Assembly (NCBI RefSeq): GCF_003201475.1
Contig: NZ_QJJK01000003.1
Location: 62,001 to 126,000 of the forward strand
DNA from: Chelatococcus asaccharovorans
GTDB lineage: Bacteria > Pseudomonadota > Alphaproteobacteria > Rhizobiales > Beijerinckiaceae
DNA length: 64,000 nt
Reading direction: 5' to 3'
Shown: one piece after another, positions 50,748 to 59,483 of the stretch
Position numbering within the stretch: the first letter of the stretch is position 1
Layout: each line of letters starts with the position of its first letter
Translations under genes and position numbers: made by a program
The notes under the pieces: generated by a model
The model's database searches: none
What the model was told of the DNA's origin: nothing
The model's input: the letters and a program-made list of their open reading frames with translations, nothing else

Positions 50748-51959
50748 TTATGCCTCGTATTGCCTACGCCCAGCGGCCCCAATGACTTCCAGGCGACCGC
50801 GCGATACAACGCCGAGAACTGCTGTAGCGACAGCTTCGCGATAGACGGGAAGATACTTGGCCTTATACGCGACCATCCCGGCACGGTATCGCTCCTCCGC
50901 CCTGCGGCCGAACATCGCCAGGAAGCCTCTCCCGTCGTCAGCGGAGATAGGCGGCGGCTTCACGCGATCCTGCAGAGCTGGGTGCGAGATCGCGGCGGGG
51001 TCGATGGCATAAAGATTCCCGGCGCTTAGCACTGCGCGTTCTTCGCCCGCCGACAGATGCAAGGCGATGCTCGTAAGCTGGTCGAGAGCTGGTGCTTCCT
51101 GGTACATGCAAAGGCCCGCGAGCCGGCTGCCATCGAGGCCCCGTAGCGTCAGCCTCAGGGCGCCGTGTCCCTCTGCCGCGATGTCGTGCGCAAGCGAAGC
51201 TTCAATCACCAGGCTGTCGCCTGTGATGCAGACCGGCTCACCGCGCGCCAGGGCAGACACATTCGCGGCCCCAACTACAGCGGCGGCAATCACGGCGGCG
51301 CGCTTTAGCACTCGCCTTGTTCGCCTCTCGCGCGGTTTTCGATCGAACAGTTTGACGCGGTCGAGCCGCGCAATCGCGTGCTGGAGCTGCAGGTCGCGAA
51401 AGATGTCCTCTTGCACCTCCTCGACATTCTCTGGGCCCTCAACCCGGTTAGCGGCGAGCATGCGTACCAGCTTCCTGAGGTGCAGGACCTCATCGGACCG
51501 CTTGGCATACCGCCGAATGGCGCGCGGGCTGGTGAGATGGCGCATCGCCCGAGGCGTGGGGGTCATGTTGCGCCGCAGGCGCCAGTGGTCGCGGAAATCC
51601 TTGGCGCAGCCGCCTTTCGTCTCGTCCTCGTAGTTCCAATCGGCCAAGAGGACGGCGATCTCGTTTATGGTCCGCAATATTCCGTTCATGCCGTAGAGCG
51701 TGAGTGTTGAACGTCGCGGCTCGGGCACTTGCGAGAGCAGCGTATGAGCATAGCGCTCGATCTCCAGGCAGATTTCCCGCCGGCTATTTAGACCCCGCCA
51801 TTCAAGCCCCCCGATGATTTCCATGAGGCGATCGGGATCGGCATAAAGCCGGCAAACCACGCTTGCCATATCGGTGATCTCGCCGCATTCACCCGCGTTG
51901 TCGATGAAATACTCAGCGCGGTCGGGGAGGGCAGTGGTTCGCACGTCCATCTCAGCCAC
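50748..51959 (-). CDS. Phage protein with central membrane helix, function unknown
   Basis: 403-residue unrecognised protein. The N-terminal half (1-215) is helical and charged with an Arg-rich segment (RKPRERRTRRVLKR) directly before a hydrophobic helix (about 218-238, AAVIAAAVVGAANVSALARG). The C-terminal half (about 240-403) is predicted beta-rich with a helical end. The topology, positive residues before the helix, places the N-terminal domain in the cytoplasm. It is the downstream partner in the run that includes the AAA+ ATPase. Confidence 0.6.
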   Translation of the reverse strand: MAEMDVRTTALPDRAEYFIDNAGECGEITDMASVVCRLYADPDRLMEIIGGLEWRGLNSRREICLEIERYAHTLLSQVPEPRRSTLTLYGMNGILRTINEIAVLLADWNYEDETKGGCAKDFRDHWRLRRNMTPTPRAMRHLTSPRAIRRYAKRSDEVLHLRKLVRMLAANRVEGPENVEEVQEDIFRDLQLQHAIARLDRVKLFDRKPRERRTRRVLKRAAVIAAAVVGAANVSALARGEPVCITGDSLVIEASLAHDIAAEGHGALRLTLRGLDGSRLAGLCMYQEAPALDQLTSIALHLSAGEERAVLSAGNLYAIDPAAISHPALQDRVKPPPISADDGRGFLAMFGRRAEERYRAGMVAYKAKYLPVYREAVATAVLGVVSRGRLEVIGAAGRRQYEA

Positions 51960-52338
51960 CCCGCATAGGTTTGACCGCGACGCTCTGAGATATGGCGATC
52001 TCTTTGGCGTTGCGGCTGACGCGGGACTTGCGCACCGGTTCGGCTGGCGTCTTCACGACATCGCCGGATCCGGACGACACGAAGCGTGAGAGATCCTCGT
52101 CCTTGATCATGAGCGCGCGATGCTTCCTGGCATCTGTCGCGTCGCTGAGTGGGGTCTTGCGAGGCGGCAGCAGACCAAAGCCACGCGGCTCCACGATGAA
52201 GAACGTAAGCCCTTCGGCCATCTTCTTCTCGATGATGGCCTCCATTTCGTCGTCCTGGTCCTCGGTCCAGGTAATCGACGTGTCGCCCTGTTCGTTCAGA
52301 AGCGTGAGGGCGCGCGTGACTTCAGCCGCGGCGCTCAT
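51952..52338 (-). CDS. Phage protein of unknown function
   Basis: 128-residue protein starting MSAAAEVTRALTLLNEQGD. The N-terminal part (TSITWTEDQDDEMEAIIEKKMAEGLTFFIVEPR) resembles a short alpha/beta unit; the tail is basic. Its end overlaps the next gene by eight bases. The ATG at 52338 is chosen because the longer frame runs over the preceding gene. Confidence 0.6.
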   Translation of the reverse strand: MSAAAEVTRALTLLNEQGDTSITWTEDQDDEMEAIIEKKMAEGLTFFIVEPRGFGLLPPRKTPLSDATDARKHRALMIKDEDLSRFVSSGSGDVVKTPAEPVRKSRVSRNAKEIAISQSVAVKPMRGG

Positions 52339-52339
52339 G

Positions 52340-52729
52340 TTACGACACCTGATTGCCAGGCTCGCCCACGTAAGGCTCGAACATCCAGCTCTCGTCCCAG
52401 TGCGCGACGACGTTTGTGTCGTACATTTTGATCGTTCGCATATCCAATCGGGCGCCGTACCCACGGGTCGAAGTCTCGCCGTTCCAGTGATACGTCCCAT
52501 CTTGGGTCGCTACGACGAGATGCGGCTTCCCTTCGCCTCGCATTGCCATGCCCTTGCGGGGCGTCACGAGGTCCCCGGGCTTGAAGGGGCAGGGCGCCCG
52601 ATAGCGCTCGTACACTTCCCGGAGCGTTGCAATTTGCGCCTCGGGCAAGATGGAGGACCTATCATTGTCCTCATCGTCCCGCTCGGCTCCCAACGCGCCT
52701 GGGTATATGCCTAGTCCAGTGATCTTCAT
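52340..52729 (-). CDS. Phage protein of unknown function
   Basis: 129-residue protein with a segment resembling a small beta-barrel (FKPGDLVTPRKGMAMRGEGKPHLVV) and a Trp-rich C-terminus (VVAHWDESWMFEPYVGEP). It ends one base before the next gene starts. It belongs to the same run as the AAA+ ATPase, 102 bp downstream of it. Not recognised. Confidence 0.6.
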   Translation of the reverse strand: MKITGLGIYPGALGAERDDEDNDRSSILPEAQIATLREVYERYRAPCPFKPGDLVTPRKGMAMRGEGKPHLVVATQDGTYHWNGETSTRGYGARLDMRTIKMYDTNVVAHWDESWMFEPYVGEPGNQVS

Positions 52730-52831
52730 GATAGTTCTCCGAAGAGGGATAAGTGACGGCGGGAACTCCGGTCTCGGGAGGCAGTGAGAGCCCCCGCCGT
52801 CGATCAGCCCCATGGGGGAGGGTGGGGCCGA

Positions 52832-54385
52832 TTAGACTTCGTTGACCGCCCTAAGGACCTGTTCCGTCTTATCCAGGCCCTTCTTGGAGCTCTCGGCTCC
52901 GGCTGCGGCGATGTTTTTGACCGTCGAAAGGTCCTCGGCTTGCTTGCGGAAGCTGCCTCGGACACGGTCATCAAGGCGCTTGAGCTGCCCCGAAAGATCA
53001 TCCGTCGAGACGTCAACCTCACCGAAAGCCTCTCGGATGATGTCGATCAGGCCGTCAGCCAGTCGATCCCGCGCGGTCGGCTCGTTTTCCTTCGGCTCCA
53101 GCAACTCCTGGTGCCGCTTCATACCCAGTGCCGAGACATAGAGGTCCTCTGCGCTGAGTGAGGCCCGGCTTTCCGACAGCATGGCGAGCTTAGCTCGCTC
53201 GACCACCTCACGGATCATCGCCGGGATCTGGCCGGCTACAAGATCGGCGACACCTGTCAGATCGGTGTCCTCAGGCAGAAGGTTGCCCGCATAAGCCTTG
53301 ATGACACGCACTGCCGTTGCGGCATCGGGCGGCTGGATCGAGATCACTGCGTCGAACCGACCGGGCCGAAGGAGAGCGCGATCGATCTTGTCGATGAAGT
53401 TGGTGGTCAGGACGACCATCATCTCCATATCTTTCGTGATCAGGCCGTCGAGCATGTTGACGAGATCATTGACCTCTTCGTCTTCGCGATCGGCCGCCCG
53501 GTCGATATCTTCCGCGAAGATCACGCAAGGCTGGTAGGCCTTCGCGAACTCAATGGCTGCCTTAAGGCCCTGCGAGCGATTCAGCATCACGAACGTCCAG
53601 CCGTTGTCGATCGCGACCTTGGCGGTAACGCGGGCTGTGAGTGTCTTGCCGGTGCCATAGCGACCTTCCAGCAAGATGCCGCGCTTCAACGGGATCTTGT
53701 GCTTCCGGCACGCTGCCGTATTCCGAAGAGGCGACAGGATGTTCGTCCTGATCAGCGCTTCCGTCTCGGCCGTATGGATCATCTGGCTTTCAGTCACGCC
53801 CGCCAGGTCCATGAATTCAGGCTGCTGGCTGAGGCTGATATCGCCATCGTCGTCGACCAGGAGGCTGATCGCCCGCCCCCGATAAATCGACGCTTCCCGC
53901 ATGAACTGCCGGGCCCGGTTGGCGATCTCGATCAGGATCGTGCGGTCCTTGCGCCGAACTTCGCCCTTAATGTAAGCGCCGCCACCGAAGAGACCGACGA
54001 TAACCGGAGCCGAGACATTCGGGAGCGACATTTGACCAACCGGGACCTGGACGCGGTCAGCGACGTGCGGGCCCGTGATGACGGTCAAAAGGTCGGGTTT
54101 AATCTCCCCGAAGAAAGTCATGCGGCTCTGGGCCAACACAACGCCATAGATGTCCTGCATCGCGCGGTTGAGTGCCACGATGGCGTCCCAGGCAGGTCCC
54201 GCGACCGTCTCCGTGACGTCGAAGACTTGCTCCTCTTGCTCTTTGATCCGCTGGATCGTGCGGATCGCGTCGTCATAACCCATGCGTGTCGGATCGCCTG
54301 GTAGCACGATCTCTTTGCCGTCGTGGCGGACCTGCGTATCGACGGTTGACCAGTCGGTCTTGACAGGTGACATGCTGTTCATCAT
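52832..54385 (-). CDS. AAA+ ATPase with phage-specific N-terminal domain
   Basis: 517-residue ATPase. A 200-residue N-terminal domain of unknown fold is followed by one AAA+ module: Walker A GRYGTGKT (241-248), Walker B CVIFAEDID (287-295), sensor 1 TTN (327-329) and Arg-finger region RALLRPGR (about 337-343), resembling the FtsH/CDC48 classic clade, though no protease or second ATPase domain follows. The C-terminus (about 430-517) is a charged helix region. GAGGAAA precedes the ATG. It likely forms a hexameric remodelling machine with the genes that follow it. Confidence 0.8.
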   Translation of the reverse strand: MMNSMSPVKTDWSTVDTQVRHDGKEIVLPGDPTRMGYDDAIRTIQRIKEQEEQVFDVTETVAGPAWDAIVALNRAMQDIYGVVLAQSRMTFFGEIKPDLLTVITGPHVADRVQVPVGQMSLPNVSAPVIVGLFGGGAYIKGEVRRKDRTILIEIANRARQFMREASIYRGRAISLLVDDDGDISLSQQPEFMDLAGVTESQMIHTAETEALIRTNILSPLRNTAACRKHKIPLKRGILLEGRYGTGKTLTARVTAKVAIDNGWTFVMLNRSQGLKAAIEFAKAYQPCVIFAEDIDRAADREDEEVNDLVNMLDGLITKDMEMMVVLTTNFIDKIDRALLRPGRFDAVISIQPPDAATAVRVIKAYAGNLLPEDTDLTGVADLVAGQIPAMIREVVERAKLAMLSESRASLSAEDLYVSALGMKRHQELLEPKENEPTARDRLADGLIDIIREAFGEVDVSTDDLSGQLKRLDDRVRGSFRKQAEDLSTVKNIAAAGAESSKKGLDKTEQVLRAVNEV

Positions 54386-54439
54386 TTTCCTCGTTGCTTA
54401 GTGGCCTGGCCTCGGTTCTCCGGGGCCTCTTTTTTGCGG

Positions 54440-54655
54440 CTATGGCCGCTTCTCTCCGGCCCGACCGCGTAACTGCGATCGCAACCGACTGAGCTCGTAA
54501 CTTTTCAATTTCACGCCCTTGTGGATCGGGATGCGGAAGCGCTTTCCCTCGCTGTCGAAGGCCAGGATGGTGTGCCGGCCGCCGTCCTCGATTTTGATAT
54601 TTCGGGCACCTTCGCGATTAACGAGCCGCAAGGCCTCCCTCAGGGTTCGCTGCAC
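54440..54655 (-). CDS. Small phage protein of unknown function
   Basis: 71-residue basic protein (contains ALRLVNREGARNIKIEDGGR and ends RSQLRGRAGEKRP), possibly a small alpha/beta nucleic-acid-binding fold related to HicA-like shapes. The GTG at 54655 has an excellent AGGAGG seven bases ahead, which decides the start over an open frame to 54727. It overlaps the nuclease gene end. Confidence 0.6.
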   Translation of the reverse strand: MQRTLREALRLVNREGARNIKIEDGGRHTILAFDSEGKRFRIPIHKGVKLKSYELSRLRSQLRGRAGEKRP

Positions 54656-55059
54656 AGCGACCTCCTGGCTTGGAGCACCACAGCCCGACCGTGCTCGCGG
54701 TTTCCACTCACTTCGTGAAGGCGGCACGCGACCCTGAACGGGTCGACCCCCAGCCGTCTCCAGAACTTCAATTCACCGATGCGATGCTGGGCTTCATTAC
54801 CCTCGCGGTGGCATATCGCGCATAGAGGAAGCGCCCACCTGTCAGCCGGCTTGATGCCGACGCCGGTCTCAAGCTTGCGGTATGCCGCGCTCGCCATCCT
54901 GAGGTGCGCGGCCTCGCCGCATGGCTCGCAGCCGCACCCAAGGCATGGCAGTTCCCGAAGGAACGCCAAGTGCCTCTCGGACTTCCCCGACCTGGCAACG
55001 CGCCGCTTAGTTGCGGGCTGCTTCAGCAGGGCACCGAGCTGGGCCGGCCGGAGTGTCAT
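54640..55059 (-). CDS. HNH-type Ref-like nuclease
   Basis: 139-residue nuclease-like protein. The zinc and active-site pattern fits the RecA-dependent Ref/DUF968 family: LPCLGCGCEPCGEAAHL, then KPADRWALPLCAICHR and KFWRRLG at the expected spacing. Ref of phage P1 cuts DNA at RecA-dependent displacement loops. Here it lies between recombination genes and the AAA+ run, supporting a DNA recombination role. Start and neighbours overlap by one base. Confidence 0.75.
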   Translation of the reverse strand: MTLRPAQLGALLKQPATKRRVARSGKSERHLAFLRELPCLGCGCEPCGEAAHLRMASAAYRKLETGVGIKPADRWALPLCAICHREGNEAQHRIGELKFWRRLGVDPFRVACRLHEVSGNREHGRAVVLQARRSLCSEP

Positions 55060-55328
55060 CAGTGCGCCCCGGACGTGGCGTGAACCTCGCGTGGTTCGCC
55101 AGTGCGTTCAACGTCCAATGCGGCATCAATGCATTGGTGTACAAAGTCCAACGTCTCTGCTTGCCGACCGCTGGGAGCTTTCACAATGGCATCCGCGGCA
55201 ACGATTGCGAGCGCGCCAAAGAGGACAGTCGCATGTAGGGCGGATTCTCCGTTGACCTTCTCACCGCGGATCTCGGCGTATGCCGAAATCGTTTGCTCAA
55301 GCAGGCCGGCAAGACAGCGTTCACACAT
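55059..55328 (-). CDS. Small phage protein of unknown function
   Basis: 89-residue helical protein with an N-terminal CxxC (MCERCLAGLL) and a hydrophobic segment (LHATVLFGALAIVAADAIV). No domain is recognised. It overlaps both neighbours by a few bases, as expected in a compact phage operon. Confidence 0.55.
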   Translation of the reverse strand: MCERCLAGLLEQTISAYAEIRGEKVNGESALHATVLFGALAIVAADAIVKAPSGRQAETLDFVHQCIDAALDVERTGEPREVHATSGAH

Positions 55329-55728
55329 GACGGGGGTCCTTATTTGGCCCTTTCGTCCGACGATCCAGGCAGGCTGGGATCTCCAGTTCTTCGGGCGTTG
55401 GCTTGGGACGGATGTTTGGATGCGGTGGCAGCTTTGGCGTTGCTGCAGAAATCGATTGCCGGTCTCTCCCGGCTGTCACGCCCGCCCTTGTGGGGCCGCT
55501 GACGTTGGCGCCGGCTGTCCGTCCGGTCGGGTTCGAGATCACCGAAGGTTGCCCCTCTCCCTCGAACTCAGCCGAGCTTGGCTCGACCATTGCGGGCCTT
55601 TCGGTTGCCGCCTCACATGCCCTATTTGGCAAGGATACCGTGTCCATCCCGCGCGAACCTGTGGCAGTGACCGTTACGGTGACAGTGTCACTGTCCACTT
55701 CTACGGAGATGGAAACTTTCGAGCCCAT
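55321..55728 (-). CDS. Disordered phage protein of unknown function
   Basis: 135-residue product from ATG 55728, sharing bases with the upstream stop (TGATG). The first 30 residues are beta-like with Thr/Val alternation (SISVEVDSDTVTVTVTATG); the rest is Pro/Ser/Gly-rich and likely disordered. A plus-strand frame over the same DNA is less coherent. Function unknown. Confidence 0.5.
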   Translation of the reverse strand: MGSKVSISVEVDSDTVTVTVTATGSRGMDTVSLPNRACEAATERPAMVEPSSAEFEGEGQPSVISNPTGRTAGANVSGPTRAGVTAGRDRQSISAATPKLPPHPNIRPKPTPEELEIPACLDRRTKGPNKDPRHV

Positions 55729-56060
55729 CAGAACCACACCCGTCGATGGAAGAGGACAGCGGGTCCGGCGATGTAGGGGAGCGCCTCGGGATCGACTTCA
55801 GGGTTCCACGCCAGCGCGTTGGCGCGATAAACCTCGGTCGCCGCTTCGTTGCGCGGCAAGTCTTTCAACAAGCCGATTTCGTCGACGAACATATCGCAGT
55901 GGCATTTCTGGACGAGCACGCTCACGTGCTCCATCCGACCACCCTCGAGATGTGGCTCTATCAGAGCCTTAAGCGCCTCGAAGCCTGGCTCTGCCGGGAG
56001 ATCCGTCTCGTGGGTCTCGCACGTGCCGTCGGCCCGAAGGATCTCGAAGACCGTCTTCAT
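55728..56060 (-). CDS. DUF3846-like phage protein
   Basis: 110-residue protein whose pattern (PGFEALKALIEPHLEGG, VDEIGLLKDLPRNEAATEVYR, then AGPAVLFHRRVWF) matches the small DUF3846-type family common in phages, though that naming is from memory. It may be soluble and all alpha/beta. It overlaps the next gene's start by one base. Function unknown. Confidence 0.6.
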   Translation of the reverse strand: MKTVFEILRADGTCETHETDLPAEPGFEALKALIEPHLEGGRMEHVSVLVQKCHCDMFVDEIGLLKDLPRNEAATEVYRANALAWNPEVDPEALPYIAGPAVLFHRRVWF

Positions 56061-56524
56061 GCCTCGGCCCTTCGGGAGCGACCCATGATGAAGTCTGGCT
56101 TCATGGTGCCGTTGGGCGGGCAGACGGCAAGAATGTGCCAGCCGTCATCAAGCCGACGCTGCACGTCCCAGAGGTCCGCATTCGGGATCTGCTCGACCTC
56201 GCTGATCGACAAAAGGGACTGATCGGGCACATGGACATGCAGGTGATGCTCGTCGCCGCGCTCGTCGGTTCCGCGGGTCCGATAGGCGTGCTCGAAATGC
56301 GTGATCTCGAAACGCACGCCATTGCGGGTTAGACATCCGCCATGCGTCGCGAGATCGACTAGAATTTCCTCTGATAAATGGAAGTAGGGCGCCTTCTCGT
56401 CCGCCTCTTTCCATTCGGGGAGATTGAGCTGACGCACGCCCTGCCGGAGATCTTCCCACTTGTCTCTTGGGAGTTCGCGGATGGTTGTGGAAGCCTTCCA
56501 GTCCAGGTGGATCATCGCAAGCAT
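56057..56524 (-). CDS. Phage protein of unknown function
   Basis: 155-residue protein starting MLAMIHLDWKASTTIRELP. It has an acidic middle with several His (GDEHHLHVHVPDQ) and a C-terminal IMGRSRR. No family is recognised. Its ATG shares a base with the preceding stop (TGATG), indicating coupling to the 56524-56820 gene. Confidence 0.6.
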   Translation of the reverse strand: MLAMIHLDWKASTTIRELPRDKWEDLRQGVRQLNLPEWKEADEKAPYFHLSEEILVDLATHGGCLTRNGVRFEITHFEHAYRTRGTDERGDEHHLHVHVPDQSLLSISEVEQIPNADLWDVQRRLDDGWHILAVCPPNGTMKPDFIMGRSRRAEA

Positions 56525-56820
56525 CACACAGCCTCCAGGTGGCGCTGCAGCCCTGTCAGTCCGCCGTGACTGATCCATGCATCGACAACTTCAGGCGAAC
56601 CCCAGCAGCCGCCGGGCGCCTCGTTGTAGAGAAACTGCACGTAGTCAAAGAGGAGGTGGCGGTTCATGGCGTCGGCACGTGCGCACGCCTCGCGCAGATC
56701 GTTGGACAGAACGGCAGTCAGGAAGCCACCTGGCTGTATCCCGTGTTCGATGTAGCGCCGGAGGGCGTCGCGGCAGTAAACGTGCTGCAAGGCGTTCCAA
56801 TTGATGTCATCGGTGTTCAT
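56524..56820 (-). CDS. Small phage protein of unknown function
   Basis: 98-residue helical protein (RRYIEHGIQPGGFLTAVLSNDLREACARADAMNR), no recognised domain. The 'GIQPGGFLTAVLSNDL' stretch resembles a helical motif seen in many small phage proteins of the replication region. It overlaps the end of the RecT gene. Confidence 0.6.
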   Translation of the reverse strand: MNTDDINWNALQHVYCRDALRRYIEHGIQPGGFLTAVLSNDLREACARADAMNRHLLFDYVQFLYNEAPGGCWGSPEVVDAWISHGGLTGLQRHLEAV

Positions 56821-57713
56821 CGGACGGACTCCGGGACTTGCTCGCGCAGAGACATCGAGAACGCCATCACTTCGCCTTCAGGTGCGTCTCCTCGCGTGCG
56901 CTTGAGGTGCGCCGCATAAAGGTTACGGATGGGCTCGCGATCGTCGGGAAATACTTCCGAGATCTCGTCATCGAACTGCAGCGCGATGGCCTTGACCTCG
57001 TCCTCAGTCTTCGCCTGCTCCAGCGCATAGCTGTAGCGATGGAGCAGCGGTGCTGTGGCGTCCGGCGCGTCAGGGTCGTCCAAAGGGTTATCCTCGAAGG
57101 GATTGTCCTTCGGCAGAGCTGTGACGCGATCAACCTCCCGGTATTCGGTGCGCTCCAGCGAGATTTCTTTCGCCTCATCGGGCGTCACCAGGCCGAGGAT
57201 GACCTCGGGACACCAGCGCCGCGCCCATGCGCGGGATGCGTAGTAGAAGAACTGCTGGTCGGTATCCGCTACCCACAGGGGGCTGTTCTTGACCTTGATG
57301 TCCTTGAACTTCGGGCTGTCGTAAGTCCTGATTTCGCCCGACCGAAATTCGCCTGTGATCCGGCACGAGCGATCCGCGCCCTCGCCGAAATACTCGACCT
57401 TCAGGAGCCCCTTCAGACCCGCGCGCGCATTCACGACCGCGTTGATGAGCTGCGCCTCGTAGGCGATGATGTCGTTCACCAGGTAGGATTTGGACGCCAC
57501 CGCGAAGGGGTCCATCTCCCACCGCAAAGCCCGCATCAGGATCGCAAAGCACACGCCAGGCTCTTTGCGGCAGTGCTTCGGCACCGCCGGGCCGGCATTC
57601 GCCATCAGCTCAGCCGCCTTCAGGACTTCGCCCATCGACCTGGGCGCGAGCGTCCCCCCGCCCTGGGTCTGCTGTATCGGCACCCCTTCCGAGCGCGTTA
57701 TCTGCATGCTCAT
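56817..57713 (-). CDS. recT: RecT-family single-strand annealing protein
   Basis: 298-residue RecT-type annealase. The region RCCRKEPGVC-like opening, FAVASKSYLVNDIIAYEAQLINAVVNARAG and later RAWARRWCPEVILGLVTPDEA match the RecT pattern. Such proteins coat single strands made by a partner exonuclease and anneal homologous DNA. Its ATG overlaps the exonuclease stop (ATGA), so the pair forms a Red/RecET-like system. The C-terminal third is acidic and polar, as in other RecT proteins. A frame extension to 57743 lies inside the exonuclease gene. Confidence 0.82.
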   Translation of the reverse strand: MSMQITRSEGVPIQQTQGGGTLAPRSMGEVLKAAELMANAGPAVPKHCRKEPGVCFAILMRALRWEMDPFAVASKSYLVNDIIAYEAQLINAVVNARAGLKGLLKVEYFGEGADRSCRITGEFRSGEIRTYDSPKFKDIKVKNSPLWVADTDQQFFYYASRAWARRWCPEVILGLVTPDEAKEISLERTEYREVDRVTALPKDNPFEDNPLDDPDAPDATAPLLHRYSYALEQAKTEDEVKAIALQFDDEISEVFPDDREPIRNLYAAHLKRTRGDAPEGEVMAFSMSLREQVPESVR

Positions 57714-58759
57714 GCTGCCGCCCTTCCGAGCCATACCGGCCATTCTTCATCGGCAATGACGTGCACCGGGTTCGCATCCACCCAGATGTCGTCACCGAAA
57801 ACCTCGTTGTATTTGCGCCAGCTGCGCAGCCCGGCATCGACGTCCTGCCGGGCCATCTCAAAGGCCCGCGTGTCGGTGTTGAACTGCAGCGCGCGGGCGA
57901 TGGGGCTGCCTTCGGCCTGGTAGAATACCCACACCCACGTGAACTGCTGCGCCGCCACGACCTTCGTCAGCCAAGCCTCGGAGTGATCTCCGAAGACCTT
58001 TTTGGATTCCACGAAGCCGGCGATTTGCTCTCGCGCGTCGATGTAGTGTGCCGCTTGGACGTCATAACGCCGCTGGGCGATGGTATTCATGATCGCCCGG
58101 TCGATCGGCATATCGCGCGCATTCCGGAATGACTTGAGGTCAATCACGGCACGGGGCTTCAGGTAGTCAAAGCGTGCCTTGCACCGAACGCCATCGCGTG
58201 TCCAAAACACCGACACCTCGGGCATTCCGCCTGTAAACGCCTTCGCGAGATGCGGGTTCTTCGTGATCATCTTCGACGATATAGAAATCTCGTCGTAGGT
58301 TTCAGGCTTTAGGACTTCGCGCCCTTGGGCCAATACCTCGGCTTGTTCCACGATGCGATCCCACACGGGCGCGCTCGCATCGGCCGAAAGCACGCGCTTG
58401 ACCAGCTCCGCCTTGGCACCGGTCTGCGCGAACCCGCGCTGGAGCAGCCAGCGCTTCAGGTCGTCGATAGTGACGAGGAGATCCTCAAAGTCACTCTTGC
58501 TCGGTCCGCGGAAGTATCGCGCCTCGAACGCGCCGCGCCCCTCACAGATCAGGGCATGGAATGCGCGCCCCCACAGTAGCGCTTCGGATTCTGACCGCTC
58601 CTGCGCGACCGGGTTCCGCTGCGAATGCCACCACCATTCCGCGGGCGAGATCAACAGGCGCCGGATGTCTGTTGAGCCAAGCGCGTCATCCGCGTGGTAC
58701 TCATCCGCATCCAGGTTGAAATAGACGCCGTCAGCGTGCCGGATGGGAGATGGTTTCAT
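57710..58759 (-). CDS. PD-(D/E)XK exonuclease, RecE/YqaJ-like
   Basis: 349-residue nuclease with the LDADEYHADDALGSTDIRRLL opening seen in phage PDDEXK exonucleases, and the core acidic motif spread over VFWTRDGVRCKARFDYLK and AVIDLKS (Asp...Asp-x-Lys), followed by YDVQAAHYI. It likely resects double-strand ends to feed the adjacent RecT annealase. It overlaps the upstream gene by four bases (ATGA) and is co-transcribed with it. Confidence 0.8.
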   Translation of the reverse strand: MKPSPIRHADGVYFNLDADEYHADDALGSTDIRRLLISPAEWWWHSQRNPVAQERSESEALLWGRAFHALICEGRGAFEARYFRGPSKSDFEDLLVTIDDLKRWLLQRGFAQTGAKAELVKRVLSADASAPVWDRIVEQAEVLAQGREVLKPETYDEISISSKMITKNPHLAKAFTGGMPEVSVFWTRDGVRCKARFDYLKPRAVIDLKSFRNARDMPIDRAIMNTIAQRRYDVQAAHYIDAREQIAGFVESKKVFGDHSEAWLTKVVAAQQFTWVWVFYQAEGSPIARALQFNTDTRAFEMARQDVDAGLRSWRKYNEVFGDDIWVDANPVHVIADEEWPVWLGRAAA

Positions 58760-59148
58760 GCTGGCACCTCAGCGTGCGCCTCGCGGATGCGGGCGATCAG
58801 GGGCATGACGTTCGAGGGGTCTGGGGAGATCCCGTCGGAGAGCGCGAGAGCCCTTGCGAGAAAGGCGTTGTCGCGCGGTAGACCGGCTTCGATCAGAACC
58901 GTCAGTACGAACTCGATCTGGTCGAGCCGCATCGCGTCTGCCCGCGAAACCGTCCTGAGCGCGTAGATGCCGTAAATGCGGGGATCGATGCCGGAGAGGC
59001 GAAGCTCAACCTCCATGCCGATCGCTACACTCGGAAGGCGCTTTTCCCGATAGCTTTGGACACTCCGCTCCAGGCTCTTGGGGGCCCGGTTCGCGAAGAG
59101 CCGGGCTGCATCGTCAATTCCCTGGATGTCAGTTTGCCAATCCATCAT
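58756..59148 (-). CDS. First gene of the recombination operon, function unknown
   Basis: 130-residue protein starting MMDWQTDIQGIDDAARLFAN, with a beta-like middle (SVAIGMEVELRLSGIDPRIYGIYAL) and a helical end. Not recognised. It leads the run exonuclease-RecT-small genes. A promoter with TTGACG and TACGAT spaced by 16 bases lies just upstream and overlaps a repressor palindrome. Confidence 0.65.
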   Translation of the reverse strand: MMDWQTDIQGIDDAARLFANRAPKSLERSVQSYREKRLPSVAIGMEVELRLSGIDPRIYGIYALRTVSRADAMRLDQIEFVLTVLIEAGLPRDNAFLARALALSDGISPDPSNVMPLIARIREAHAEVPA

Positions 59149-59165
59149 CTCTGCCCTTTGAGAAT

Positions 59166-59181
59166 GATGTAATCGTACATC
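59166..59181. promoter_or_regulatory. Candidate repressor operator, site 1
   Basis: Palindrome GATGTA-ATCG-TACATC overlapping the predicted -10 (TACGAT, minus strand) of the recombination operon, with TTGACG as -35. A further half-site TACATC lies at 59208. Confidence 0.7.
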
Positions 59182-59483
59182 GATACGCATCGGCGTCAAT
59201 GTCAAAATACATCAAAAATGGCGAAGCCGCGATGTACGCTTGGCGCTAAAAGCCCGATGAAAACTGTGGACAAGTCTGCGCGCGCGTATGCGAGCGCTCG
59301 CGCGGAAACACGAACCTATAAACCTATATCGTAGGGCTCTACGATGAACGTGTAGCTTAGCTCCCAACGTTGAAGCGCGTAGCGCTCTTCATCAGGGTTG
59401 AAGCAAAACCAGAAATGTAGTGAAGTTCAGAGGTTCCGCGCGAGAACTGAGTGGCGGCCCAAGTTCACACTTGGACGACTGCG
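59182..59483. other. Structured non-coding gap between repressor and recombination operon
   Basis: 302 bp with no supported gene. It contains the hairpin ATCGTAG-GGCT-CTACGAT (59328-59345), a CCTATAAACCTATA direct repeat next to it, a GC-rich alternating stretch near 59278-59303, and a GAAGCGC...GCGCTCTTC imperfect hairpin near 59372-59390. It could hold control sites or an origin. Confidence 0.45.

Noticed and set aside
55403-55972. 189-residue plus-strand frame in the prophage left arm
   Set aside because: All overlapping minus-strand genes form a continuous overlapping run; this frame has no ribosome site or domain.
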